DNA from: Paenibacillus periandrae
GTDB lineage: Bacteria; Bacillota; Bacilli; Paenibacillales; NBRC-103111
Length of the DNA: 64,000 nucleotides
Direction: 5' to 3'
NCBI RefSeq assembly: GCF_022458865.1
Contig: NZ_JAJNMU010000005.1
Coordinates: 124,001-188,000 of the forward strand
Positions 35,269-44,292 of the stretch are shown here, one piece after another. The notes under the pieces were generated by a model. That model made no database searches and was not told the DNA's origin. It worked only from the letters and a program-made list of their open reading frames with translations. The position numbers and the translations under genes were made by a program. Position 1 is the first letter of the stretch. Every line of letters begins with the position of its first letter.

Positions 35269-37807
35269 TAGGCGGCACCTCCAGCTTACTCGATACCTTT
35301 TGATAGCCATAGGAAATACCCAGCAGTACAAGACCGAAGCAGAAGTAGCCTACCATTTTGCCGCCGGACGACATGAAGCTGAGATCGTAGAAGACCAGCT
35401 TGGCAGTTGCAAACAGCGTCAACCCGAGGCCGAGCCTGCGAATATATACATATTTGTAACGGAATCCATATACGATATAGCTGATAGCCAGCAGCAGGTA
35501 CAGGAAGCTGAACATCAGGCTGATGTCGCCTAAACGAAGCTGGACGTCAAGGAACGCCGTCGTAATCCCGAGCAAATATACACCGAGTATAACCGGATAG
35601 AGCTCCGAATTGGTATACGTGCGGCGAAGTGCGGCAAGCAGGAAATCTCGTGCACTGAAAAATACAAGCACATGAAACCCGATTAGCAGTATTAAGGCAA
35701 AATAGTCGGCTGCCGTATTATCCATATAGCTTGGCTGCAGCACAGGTTCTCCTACTGTAATAACCAGACACAGGATGTAACCGATCATGTATAGGAACCA
35801 GCTGAAATATTTGACGATCCTGTCATAAAGCACAGCCGTTCGACTCAGCCCGTAAGCTAACCCTATCGTGATCATCGCCGCCATAAGCAGCTCGTAAAAG
35901 TCATATTGAACCCATGTATAGGGCACCCAATGCTCATACAGCTTATTGCTCTCGATCAACAGGAATACCCACAGATTGGCGAGCGTGAAATATTTAAAGC
36001 CTGTTAAACCATGACGGACGATAGGTCGCGCCGACCGCAAAGATTCTTGCATAGTGCCTTGCCCCCGATGGATACCTACAGCATAGAACAGCATAACCAG
36101 CAGCATGCCGACCATAACAGAGCTGTATTTGATATCGAAATAGCGGCCTTTGGACAGCAGTACTTCAAGCAGCGCCGCATCCCATAAGTAAAAGGAACCC
36201 AGACATAGCAGGAATATACCCCAGCCCGCTCCTTCCAGCTTATTCAAACCGTTAATGCGGCCGAACATGATCAGAATGACACCTTCGATAAGCCAGCCCA
36301 TTGCCAGCCATTGAACACCCAGTTGAAACGGAATCATCAGGACGGCGAACGTCAGCGAGGTCGCATAGAACAGCATCATCGTCGCTTTTTCCTGCTGCAT
36401 GACCTTCTCGATAAATCGGCCCAAGCCCATGTAGATCAAGCAGAAGATCAGCGCCAGCAAGCCCATGTAATCCTGCAATCCAGCTTTGCCCATCAGGCCA
36501 TACAGAATGCCACAGCTGATTAATGTATTAAGCGCCAGCAGACATACGTCTCCGATCGACAGCTTTGCTTGATATCGAAACGGATAAGCCAAGGTGACAC
36601 CCACGTACATCGCAAAGGTCAGCACGGAGTAGAGCATTCCGATAGCTTCACTTGGTGCGTACAGCACCAGAGCGATCATCGAGGGGGCATTAAACACAAA
36701 GCTGATATAGCTGATGATCGTCCACCGCTTACGGAATGAAACCAGCAGAATAACGAGGTTCAGCAGGAACAAATAACCCATCGCGGCATAGATGGCGTTC
36801 CCTTCCAAGCCAATCGCACCAGCGTAAGAAAACAGCGGCAAAAAGCCGCCAACCAGACCTAATGCACATACCGTTTGCGATTGATAACGCAGCGATAAGA
36901 GAACGGCCGTTAATGAAACGAGCACAGACAGCGTTAATCCGGCGTAAAGGTCTATAATATGAAGTAAAAAATAGCTGTAAAAGATCGAGCCATACAAAAT
37001 CGAAATCCCGCCACCCAGCAATCCGAGCGCAAACGTTTGCTTTTGCTTGCGAAACAGCCATTCTCCACCTACCAGCAGCAGCGCTCCCAGCAGGAAAAAT
37101 ACACTGCCCTTCATATAGTCATTAAACCAAGTGGAATAGGTGTATCGAAAAGCAGCGCCCACTCCGAGAATAATTAACAGAATACCGAGCTTATTGATCC
37201 AGTTCAAGCCAATTTTCATTTCAAACTGGTTCTGCTTGATTCGCTTCTGCATTACCTCTTCGCTGACCCCTTCAGACTCCAGGCGGTCAAATCCGCCCTT
37301 AACGTCATGATGCCGATGCCGCTCCTGCTCAGCCAGCCGCTCGCGATGGGCAGTGATTTGCTCATTAAGCTCGCTGGAAAGCAACACAATCCTGTTGAGG
37401 ATTTCCTGCTTCTCCTCACCCAGCTCTGTGTTAGCCCTCTGCATCATTTGGTCGATATTTTTCTTGACCTCGGCTTCAAAGGCTGTCAGTCGATTCATAT
37501 GAGCATGATCGGCGCCAGCAAAATAGGTATTGAGCTTTTCACGGGACACTTTGATCAGGTTCAGCTTTTCATCCAGCATTTGCTCGTTCAGGGAAACCCG
37601 CAATTTGGCATTTTCTTCATCCTTATGCCTGTACTTCTCCTGCAGCTCAGATAAACGGCTTTTGTAATCCTCGTATTGCTGACGAAGCATCTGGTTTTCA
37701 TGAATCAAATCATGAGATTCGTATTCATTGATTAAAGCTTGATACTCCTTCATCAACGCAGACTGGTTATCTTTGATCGAAACCAACCGGGCTTTAAATT
37801 CGTCCAT
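35231..37807 (-). CDS. DUF2339-family polytopic membrane protein
   Basis: Protein of 858 residues. Residues 1-190 are a long charged coiled coil (for example HENQMLRQQYEDYKSRLSEL), which should be cytoplasmic. From about residue 205 onward there are more than 20 hydrophobic helices with few loops (starting WINKLGILLIILGVGAAFRY). This is the DUF2339 layout. The ATG at 37807 has GGAGG at the correct distance and is preferred to a start 27 codons upstream. It is the first gene of the unit with DUF3999 and thiM. No function is established. Confidence 0.8.
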   Translation of the reverse strand: MDEFKARLVSIKDNQSALMKEYQALINEYESHDLIHENQMLRQQYEDYKSRLSELQEKYRHKDEENAKLRVSLNEQMLDEKLNLIKVSREKLNTYFAGADHAHMNRLTAFEAEVKKNIDQMMQRANTELGEEKQEILNRIVLLSSELNEQITAHRERLAEQERHRHHDVKGGFDRLESEGVSEEVMQKRIKQNQFEMKIGLNWINKLGILLIILGVGAAFRYTYSTWFNDYMKGSVFFLLGALLLVGGEWLFRKQKQTFALGLLGGGISILYGSIFYSYFLLHIIDLYAGLTLSVLVSLTAVLLSLRYQSQTVCALGLVGGFLPLFSYAGAIGLEGNAIYAAMGYLFLLNLVILLVSFRKRWTIISYISFVFNAPSMIALVLYAPSEAIGMLYSVLTFAMYVGVTLAYPFRYQAKLSIGDVCLLALNTLISCGILYGLMGKAGLQDYMGLLALIFCLIYMGLGRFIEKVMQQEKATMMLFYATSLTFAVLMIPFQLGVQWLAMGWLIEGVILIMFGRINGLNKLEGAGWGIFLLCLGSFYLWDAALLEVLLSKGRYFDIKYSSVMVGMLLVMLFYAVGIHRGQGTMQESLRSARPIVRHGLTGFKYFTLANLWVFLLIESNKLYEHWVPYTWVQYDFYELLMAAMITIGLAYGLSRTAVLYDRIVKYFSWFLYMIGYILCLVITVGEPVLQPSYMDNTAADYFALILLIGFHVLVFFSARDFLLAALRRTYTNSELYPVILGVYLLGITTAFLDVQLRLGDISLMFSFLYLLLAISYIVYGFRYKYVYIRRLGLGLTLFATAKLVFYDLSFMSSGGKMVGYFCFGLVLLGISYGYQKVSSKLEVPPNDHNPSQLAPKE

Positions 37808-38082
37808 GAATTCCCCTCCGTTTCTCAGTGATATTCGATTGATTTCCATTTTACTACAATACATCCATAAAAAAAGTACTAAATTCATCTAGTACCCTTC
37901 GCAACACAGCTCTATGAGCTCTTACCCACGTAGATCACTCGTCTAACAAAAATAAAAAAAGCTGATGCTTGCTATCCCTTTTGTCATAAAAAAACAGCCT
38001 GTCCTGCCAAGCTGTGAACTGTAGCTTTGCATTCAGGCTGCTCTATGATAATTTAGTGTAACGCAGGTACAATGTCAGGAGG
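37808..38082. other. Intergenic region with minus-strand terminator and possible old promoter
   Basis: A stem CAGCCTG (37995-38001) with CAGGCTG (38034-38040), with inner AAGCT/AGCTT, is followed on the minus strand by seven T (37994-37988). It would stop leftward read-through into the DUF2339 operon. To the right, TACAAT at about 38068-38073 and AGGAGGGG at 38077-38084 look like a -10 and a ribosome site that lead directly into the insertion element. Confidence 0.45.
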
Positions 38083-38171
38083 GGATTAACTGTTTCTGAT
38101 AAATTATAAAAATACAAAATAGTTTATCAATTCTACCAAGTAGGATAGAATTAAAATCGAGGTGGTAGATT

Positions 38172-38798
38172 GTGGAAGAAAAGCTGTATCCCATACATCA
38201 GTTTGCCAAGATGATTCGAGTAACGCCGCAAACTTTAAGGAATTGGGAGAAGAAAGGAACACTAATTCCGCATTGCAAGAGTGGAAATGGGTATCGGTAT
38301 TATACCGAAACTCAATACCGAGCTTTCTTAGGCGGGGGAAGTGACATCAAAAAGATTGTTATTGGTTATTGCCGCGTTTCAAGCGTGAAACACAAGGATT
38401 ATTTAGAACGCCAGATCGAGCATGTGCGTACTTATATGATTGCGAAGGGCTATTCATTTGAGGTGATAACTGATATTGGCAGTGGCATTAATTACAATAA
38501 AAAAGGGCTGCTTGAAGTCGTCGAGCGACTTGCACGTCAAGAAGTATCCAAAGTTGTAATTCTTTATAAAGATAGGCTGTTACGGTTTGGGTTTGAACGA
38601 ATCGAAAATTTTGCAAAAATGTTTGGCGCTGAAATTGAGATTATTGACAACACAGAGAAAACAGAAGAGCTGGAACTTGAAGAGGATTTAATTCAGATCG
38701 TAACGGTGTTTAGCTGCCGTCTACAAGGCAAAAGTGCGAACAAAGCCAAGCGGATGATAAAGGAGCTGTTAGCCGATGATTCTTGCATCGAGGGTTAG
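38172..38798 (+). CDS. tnpA: IS607-family serine recombinase TnpA
   Basis: Transposase of 208 residues. The N-terminus is a MerR-like helix-turn-helix (IHQFAKMIRVTPQTLRNWEK) that binds element ends. The catalytic domain follows, with the nucleophile serine S70 in IGYCRVSSVKHKDYLERQ and the conserved arginine region VVILYKDRLLRFGFE. Length fits the family, so it is probably active. The start is GTG with GAGGTGG 5-6 bases before it. Its end overlaps tnpB by 23 bases. Confidence 0.92.
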   Translation: MEEKLYPIHQFAKMIRVTPQTLRNWEKKGTLIPHCKSGNGYRYYTETQYRAFLGGGSDIKKIVIGYCRVSSVKHKDYLERQIEHVRTYMIAKGYSFEVITDIGSGINYNKKGLLEVVERLARQEVSKVVILYKDRLLRFGFERIENFAKMFGAEIEIIDNTEKTEELELEEDLIQIVTVFSCRLQGKSANKAKRMIKELLADDSCIEG

Positions 38799-39891
38799 GC
38801 TTAAACCAACTCTAGAACAAGAGAAGCAGCTTTGGAAATCCGCAGGGACAGCACGGTGGGCGTATAACTGGACATTGGCCAAACAACAAGAGCGCGGTGG
38901 CAAATTCATTTCACACGAAGATTTGCGGAAAGAATTGACGATTCTGAAACAGACAGAAGATTACGCGTGGCTGTTTGAAGTATCGAACAATATAGTCAAA
39001 CAAGCAGTTAAGGATGCTTGTGAAGCGTTCAAAAGATTCTTCAAAAAGCAAGCAAAGTGTCCAAGATTTAAGAGTAGAAAGAAGTCAAAGCCAGCATTCT
39101 ACAACGATACGGAAAAGCTGAAAGTCAAAGACGGTATTGTTTTGATCGAGAAAGTCGGATGGATAGCAACTGCTGAACTACTGCCAATGAACGTCAAGTA
39201 CAGCAATCCTCGCGTTAGCTTCGACGGGAAGTACTGGTATCTGGCAGTTGGGATCGAACGAGAAGTGCCAAAAGTTGAGTTGACAAACGTAACCCTAGGT
39301 ATTGACATTGGTGTTAAAGAATTAGCCGTTCGTTCGGACGGAGAAAGACATAAAAACATCAACAAAATAAAAGCAGTACGCAAAACGAAGAAACGCCTTC
39401 GCAGGTTGCAGCGAAGCGTCTCCCGTAAATATGAGATGAATAAGGAGGGAAGCCGTTTTGCCAAAACAAGCAACATGATAAAACAAGAAAAACAAATACG
39501 TTTGCTTCACCGGAGGTTAGCGAACATCCGTAACAATCACATTCATCAAGTGACAAATTCGATTGTGAAAACCAAACCGTCGAAAATCGTTATCGAAGAT
39601 TTGAATGTGAGGGGAATGATGAAGAACAGGCATCTATCCAAAGCGATTGCAGAGCAAAAATTACACGATTTTAAGATAAAGCTTAGGTATAAGTGCGAAA
39701 AGTACGGCATTGCACTTGTAGAAGCTGACAGGTGGTATCCGTCTTCTAAAATGTGCTCACGTTGTGGGGACATAAAAAAAGACTTGAAACTATCTGATCG
39801 AGTGTATACATGTTCTTGCGGATTACAGATAGATAGGGACTTGAACGCTTCGATCAATCTTGCGAATTACGGGTTACAATTAACGATGTAA
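38776..39891 (+). CDS. tnpB: TnpB RNA-guided nuclease (IS607 type)
   Basis: Protein of 371 residues, the family from which Cas12 enzymes arose. The RuvC catalytic residues are all present: D177 in LGIDIGVKELAV, E274 in IVIEDLNVRGM and D355 in IDRDLNASINLA. The zinc finger has C327 and C330 (CSRCG) and C346 and C348 (YTCSCG); the second pair has one residue between the cysteines, where CxxC is more common. The N-terminal OTxC-like start (RVRLKPTLEQEKQLWKSAG) is intact. It is expected to cut DNA using an omega RNA made from the element's right end, which favours retention of the element. Confidence 0.92.
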   Translation: MILASRVRLKPTLEQEKQLWKSAGTARWAYNWTLAKQQERGGKFISHEDLRKELTILKQTEDYAWLFEVSNNIVKQAVKDACEAFKRFFKKQAKCPRFKSRKKSKPAFYNDTEKLKVKDGIVLIEKVGWIATAELLPMNVKYSNPRVSFDGKYWYLAVGIEREVPKVELTNVTLGIDIGVKELAVRSDGERHKNINKIKAVRKTKKRLRRLQRSVSRKYEMNKEGSRFAKTSNMIKQEKQIRLLHRRLANIRNNHIHQVTNSIVKTKPSKIVIEDLNVRGMMKNRHLSKAIAEQKLHDFKIKLRYKCEKYGIALVEADRWYPSSKMCSRCGDIKKDLKLSDRVYTCSCGLQIDRDLNASINLANYGLQLTM

Positions 39892-40059
39892 CACCTTAAC
39901 GTTACCGCTGATATGTAGGATTCGTTGCATCCGAATTTACGCCTGCAGAGTGTCATACCAAACGAGAGTAGCCCTTGGGCAAAATCGAACACGTCTAAGC
40001 AGGAAGCAAACAAAACTTATAATCTAGTATTTGTTTATCATAGTTTTATAAGATTTTGG
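39880..40059 (+). ncRNA. Candidate omega RNA (reRNA) of TnpB
   Basis: The 165 bases between the tnpB stop and the estimated right end carry no ORF and hold several short inverted repeats (for example GATTCGTTGCATCCGAAT near 39920). This is where guide scaffolds of TnpB lie. The guide would be the flanking bases just after 40059, which include the region before the ORF at 40073. The 5' limit is not known. Confidence 0.5.
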
Positions 40060-40072
40060 CAACGGACTCACA

Positions 40073-40384
40073 ATGAATGAGAAGATCAAGCAAGCGCTAG
40101 CTGCCGTTATTAGAAACTGGAACTCGATGGCTGGATCGGAAGCGCAAGAAGCCGAGTCAACAGCAGATCAATTTCAAGCTTCTTTTTATGTATGGATCGA
40201 GACTGTCCGTGATTGGATTAACGAGCTGAAGCAGCGTCCCCAAACACTGGAGGAAGCTATGGCGCTGCCTGCTGTTAAGGAAATCCTCGAAGTGCTGCCC
40301 GATCCGCTGCTGCTCAATTTTGAAACCGAACTGGAGTTCATCCTGGAGAACACGGACAGAATAGATGACGAGAAGTACGACTAG
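40073..40384 (+). CDS. Hypothetical small acidic protein beside the IS607 element
   Basis: Soluble, acidic, helical protein of 103 residues that I do not recognise (MNEKIKQALAAVIRNWNSMA at the start; many Glu and Asp, no Cys). Codon use and the absence of low complexity suggest a real gene. No clear ribosome site lies directly before the ATG; the AGGAGGGG that would serve it may now lie on the far side of the insertion (38077-38084). It may therefore be silenced or driven from within the element. Confidence 0.55.
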   Translation: MNEKIKQALAAVIRNWNSMAGSEAQEAESTADQFQASFYVWIETVRDWINELKQRPQTLEEAMALPAVKEILEVLPDPLLLNFETELEFILENTDRIDDEKYD

Positions 40385-40404
40385 CAAGCAATAGGACCTG
40401 TCTC

Positions 40405-41139
40405 CTAGATGTACATACCGCCATCGACTTTAATAATTTCACCCGTGACAAAATGAGAGTGCGCAATGACCGCATACACCACATCAGCCACGTCCTCAGG
40501 AGCGGCAACTCTGCCGAGCGGTGTTCCTTCACCCAAGCGCTTCACATGCTCCTCCTGACCTTCGACCCATCTTGTCTGCACAATGCCAGGCGCTATGCTG
40601 TTCACACGCACCTCAGGTGCCATCACACGTGCCAATGATTTGGTCACACTATTGGCCGCCGCTTTGGAAGCCGCATACGCAATGGAGCTGCCAAGCCCAG
40701 TAAGCCCTGCAACCGATGTGATATTGATGATACAGCCTCTGTTCTTCTTTAACTCAGCCGATGCAGCACGTGAGCAGAAAAACATCCCCTTCACATTAAC
40801 ATCCATCACCCGATCCCAATATTCTTCCTTAAGACCTTCCAGATCATCGTGGCTGACAAAGTCCGTCACTCCGGCATTATTCACCAATATGTCCAATCTC
40901 CCGAAAGCGTCGATCGTGGCCTGCACCATCTGCCTTACCTGCGAATCATCCGATACTGTACCCTTAAATAACAGACATTTTACGCCCAGCGCTTCAATTT
41001 CCTGCCGCGTTTCTTCGGCTTCCTTGTCCGATTTGGAATAATTGATCATAATATGGACACCCTCCCGGGCAAGACGAAGTGCGACGGCTTTACCTATTCC
41101 GGTTGCAGAGCCTGTAATTAATGCTGCTTGATTTTTCAT
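40405..41139 (-). CDS. Short-chain dehydrogenase/reductase (FabG-like)
   Basis: NAD(P)-dependent oxidoreductase of 244 residues. The cofactor motif TGSATGIG, the NNAG motif, and the catalytic Ser-Tyr-Lys (NITSVAG and YAASKAA) are all present, and the C-terminus has VTGEIIKVDGGMYI as in 3-oxoacyl-ACP reductases. The substrate is unknown; it is likely one of many stand-alone SDR enzymes. AAAGGAG lies before the ATG. The start overlaps the stop of the EamA gene by one base, so they are coupled. Confidence 0.9.
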   Translation of the reverse strand: MKNQAALITGSATGIGKAVALRLAREGVHIMINYSKSDKEAEETRQEIEALGVKCLLFKGTVSDDSQVRQMVQATIDAFGRLDILVNNAGVTDFVSHDDLEGLKEEYWDRVMDVNVKGMFFCSRAASAELKKNRGCIINITSVAGLTGLGSSIAYAASKAAANSVTKSLARVMAPEVRVNSIAPGIVQTRWVEGQEEHVKRLGEGTPLGRVAAPEDVADVVYAVIAHSHFVTGEIIKVDGGMYI

Positions 41140-42053
41140 TATTTGATCTCCTTTATTGTGATTGTGCCTATGGGTTCTACAAGTCCATTATCCTTTGCTT
41201 TTCTCTGTAAAGTCGCCAGCACCACTCCACCCACAATGAGCAGCGCACCAACAACCTGGACGATAGACACCGCAGTGCCAAGGAGCAGGAATCCCACAAG
41301 CATAGCGACAAACGGTTGTAAATTCAAAAACACCGATGCCTTACCCGCCCCTACCCGTGTTAACTGGATATTCCAAATGACCGAGCAAACCCCCTGCATC
41401 ACAATGCCTGTTGCAAACAACAGCACCCAAGCCCACAAATGCGTGCTCACCTGATGAAGCGGTTCTTTGATCAGAGCAACCGGTATGACCAGGCTCGAGC
41501 CGATAACCGTCGAATACACGGTAGCGGTAAATGCCCCCATTCGCTCAGTCAGCTTGCGCATAATAATGACAGACACGGAGAAGGTGAACATCGCAATAAA
41601 AACGTACAGCATCCCTATAGAAATCTGAAGACCATCTGATCTGCCTACCACAAAGAAAATACCAGTAATCGCAATCACAGAGCCTACCAGCATTTGCTTG
41701 GTAATCAATTCCTTCAAAAAGATTCTGGCCAATAGAGCAATCGTCAGCGGAGCCAACGATAAAATCAACGAAGCTGTCGTCGCATCAACGGTTTGAAGAC
41801 CGGTAAAAAACGCCGTTTGGTTGAGCAGTGTTCCGAAAATCGCGAGCGGAACCAGCAGCTTCCAATCCCGAAGGGTCAGCTTACCCAGCTTCCGTGTGCC
41901 CCAAGCATAGCTTAGCAGGCAAATCGAAGTCGCCGTTAATCGAAAAGCCGACAGCAATAGCGGCGGAAACTCATGAACCAGCATCGAGCCAAATACGAAA
42001 TTACTGCCCCAACAGATCACGCACAAAATCAGCAGTACATAGGACTGTATCAT
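41139..42053 (-). CDS. EamA/DMT-family transporter
   Basis: Ten-helix exporter of 304 residues made of two EamA repeats. Typical pieces are CVICWGSNFVFGSMLVHEFP in the first helix, AIFGTLLNQTAFFTGLQTVD and, in the second half, VILRKLTERMG-like loops and QPFVAMLVGFLLLG. Members export amino acids, metabolites or drugs. The ATG at 42053 is preferred to 42077 because GAGG lies about 10 bases before it. It precedes the SDR gene with a one-base overlap; the pair may modify and export one compound. Confidence 0.85.
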   Translation of the reverse strand: MIQSYVLLILCVICWGSNFVFGSMLVHEFPPLLLSAFRLTATSICLLSYAWGTRKLGKLTLRDWKLLVPLAIFGTLLNQTAFFTGLQTVDATTASLILSLAPLTIALLARIFLKELITKQMLVGSVIAITGIFFVVGRSDGLQISIGMLYVFIAMFTFSVSVIIMRKLTERMGAFTATVYSTVIGSSLVIPVALIKEPLHQVSTHLWAWVLLFATGIVMQGVCSVIWNIQLTRVGAGKASVFLNLQPFVAMLVGFLLLGTAVSIVQVVGALLIVGGVVLATLQRKAKDNGLVEPIGTITIKEIK

Positions 42054-42106
42054 GCAAAAAGCGCCTCGTTCCTTCATCTTGAATGGATGTCATTCTCTTG
42101 GCTTCT

Positions 42107-44104
42107 TTACAGCTGTGTAAGCGCATTCCGAACAGCAAGAATATACTTGGATTGATCGAGCGGGTTAACCCCTCTTCGTTGACGTTCCATCTCTACCTCC
42201 GGCGGACAATCCTGATAACCTGCAAAAAACACGGATAACGTCCCTCGCCCCTTGGTCAGTGAACCAAGCCGTGAAGGAAAATCGAGCGATGTCGCGACAG
42301 GAAGTATGCCTTCTATGTCCATCCGTCCATTCCGCAGCAAGGGAGTATCAAACTGACCGCGCATCAGCACGAGCTCATTCATCAGCTTGCCGCCGTATTC
42401 CTCCGGTGTGGACAAGCGAAACCGCAGCATCGGCTCCAGCAGCTTCGTGCCGGTGTTGGCTAATCCGTCCATAATCGCCATCGGGGTCGCAATAACAAAA
42501 TCCAGCGGATGCGTATGCCATACATGATGCTCGCCTTCGACCAGCGTGATGATTAAATCCGTGACCTCCCATCCCCTCAATCCTTGTTCAAGAGCAATCG
42601 GCACCCGCCGTGCCACTTCATTCTGATACCGTTCCAGCAGATGCTCATTTCTGACTATCGAGCTGTACCTCAGCCCGCTACCTCTTGCTCCAGGCTCGAT
42701 CCGAAATCGCAAAATGGCCCAGCAGGGCTTAGGCATCGTATAAGCCATAAAACCTTCCCCCGCATGAACGGGTGTTTCTTTATAGATCACCGATGGTTCG
42801 CCCAGCGTGACAACGAGTCCGAACCGGCTGCTTATCAGATGTGTAATGATCTCCATCTGAATGCGTCCCATAACCTTGAGATGCAGCTCCCGCTCATCCT
42901 GCAGCCACTGCAGATCCAACAAAGGATCTTCATCAGCCAGCTCCTGCATCGCAGCTACGACTGCCGGATACTCGGCTTCATTACGCCAATGCACCTGCAC
43001 GGTGAGCAGCGGAACCGCCAACCGCTGCTCTCCCGGCACACCATTCGGAGAACCAATGATGTCGCCAATTCTTGCCCGGCTCCAACCGTATACAGAAGCG
43101 ATATCGCCCGCTTGTAAAATCCCTGTATCTATCGTCTTCTGTCCCTCTACTTTACGAATCTGTGTAACCTTTTCCTCAATGCCAAGCGTATGATTAAGCA
43201 CTGTATCGCGATTGCGGATCACTCCGTTATAGAGTCGCACGTGAGCGATACGTCCCATCGTCGCGTCCTTTTCCAGCTTGAAGACGATTCCGGAAAGCTC
43301 CGCCTCATTGACACCTGCGGGTGCTGGCAGCTGCTGCACCATCATGTCCATCAGCTGTGCTACACCCATGCCCCGATTCGAAGCCCCAAAGCATATAGGC
43401 ACACAGTGCGAACGCTGTACCGAATCAAGAAGGACGGGCAGCAGCTCTGCGGTACGCACATCCTCCGTATCCATATACTGCAGCATCAATGTATCATCCT
43501 GCTCAGCTGCGTACTCGACAAGCAGCTTCCTGTAAGGGGCTGCCCATGCCTCATATTCGGTCCCGCTCACATCCAGCAGATCAACCGGACCGACAAAGGT
43601 ATCCTCAACTCCATTTGGAGCTTGAATCGGTACTGCACCGGAAGTGAGCAGACGTCGAATTTGCTCCATAACAGCCAGCGGATCTGCACCTACCCGATCC
43701 ATTTTGTTCATATATATAATCGTTGGCATTCGCATATCACGCAGAGCCTGCCAGATGACCTCCGTCTGCGACTGCACACCCTCCACGGCTGAAATAATCA
43801 AAACCGCACCATCCATCACACGCAGCGACCGTTCGACCTCGGATAGAAAATCGACATGCCCCGGCGTATCCACCAGATTGATCGAAACCCCCTCCCAGGA
43901 TAGTCGTGTAACGGAAGCCCTTACAGAAATACCCCGCTCCCGCTCTACATCCAGCGAATCGGTCTGTGCCGTTCCTGTATCTACGCTGCCCAGCGTGCGA
44001 ATGCGACCGCTCTGATACAGCATCTGCTCCGTCGTCGTTGTTTTCCCTGCATCCACATGAGCGAATATCCCAATATTACGTCTCGACTCTTGTTCCTCAC
44101 ACAT
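42107..44104 (-). CDS. Tet(M)-like ribosomal protection GTPase
   Basis: Translational GTPase of 665 residues with EF-G-like layout and motifs of the tetracycline ribosomal protection group: G1 AHVDAGKTTTTEQ, G2 region RGISVRASVT, G3 DTPGHVDF and G4 NKMDRVG. Domains 2-5 follow at the usual positions, with VPIALEQGLRGWEVTDL in domain IV. Proteins such as Tet(M) and TetB(P) are about 640 residues and push tetracycline off the ribosome. The slightly greater length and chromosomal neighbourhood point to an intrinsic gene of the species, not a recently acquired cassette. AAGGAG lies 10 bases before the ATG at 44104. Whether it gives resistance is unknown. Confidence 0.85.
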   Translation of the reverse strand: MCEEQESRRNIGIFAHVDAGKTTTTEQMLYQSGRIRTLGSVDTGTAQTDSLDVERERGISVRASVTRLSWEGVSINLVDTPGHVDFLSEVERSLRVMDGAVLIISAVEGVQSQTEVIWQALRDMRMPTIIYMNKMDRVGADPLAVMEQIRRLLTSGAVPIQAPNGVEDTFVGPVDLLDVSGTEYEAWAAPYRKLLVEYAAEQDDTLMLQYMDTEDVRTAELLPVLLDSVQRSHCVPICFGASNRGMGVAQLMDMMVQQLPAPAGVNEAELSGIVFKLEKDATMGRIAHVRLYNGVIRNRDTVLNHTLGIEEKVTQIRKVEGQKTIDTGILQAGDIASVYGWSRARIGDIIGSPNGVPGEQRLAVPLLTVQVHWRNEAEYPAVVAAMQELADEDPLLDLQWLQDERELHLKVMGRIQMEIITHLISSRFGLVVTLGEPSVIYKETPVHAGEGFMAYTMPKPCWAILRFRIEPGARGSGLRYSSIVRNEHLLERYQNEVARRVPIALEQGLRGWEVTDLIITLVEGEHHVWHTHPLDFVIATPMAIMDGLANTGTKLLEPMLRFRLSTPEEYGGKLMNELVLMRGQFDTPLLRNGRMDIEGILPVATSLDFPSRLGSLTKGRGTLSVFFAGYQDCPPEVEMERQRRGVNPLDQSKYILAVRNALTQL

Positions 44105-44292
44105 AGATATTTGGCTCCTTAACAGCTTTGATTTCATTTTAGCGCAATTGGGCCAAAGTTGCATGACTTATTCGGAACGCCAACTGCTGCATCCACATAC
44201 TCTTAATTCATAGAGGGCTGTGGCGTGGAGTCCAATAATTATCAGCTCCCAAGCGCTTTCGCCCAAAACCACTAGCCGATGGAGTTGACCAA

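Larger units (their letters stand above)
38083..40059 (+). mobile_element. IS607-family insertion sequence
   Basis: Element of about 2.0 kb with an IS607-type serine recombinase (tnpA) and an overlapping tnpB. There are no terminal inverted repeats, as expected for the family, which inserts next to GG. I place the ends at GG in 38081-38084 and GG at 40058-40059; these are estimates. GTTTATCA occurs near both ends (38122-38129 and 40033-40040), and an inverted repeat AATTCTA...TAGAATT lies at 38129-38152, both possible TnpA sites. The element is visibly more AT-rich than its surroundings, a sign of transfer. Confidence 0.75.

Noticed and set aside
34621..35271. Plus-strand frame of 216 codons opposite DUF3999
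   Set aside because: Shadow of the DUF3999 gene; no start signal and no family.
43190..43792. Plus-strand frame of 200 codons opposite the Tet(M)-like gene
   Set aside because: No ribosome site, rich in His and Cys, and lies wholly inside a gene with all GTPase motifs.
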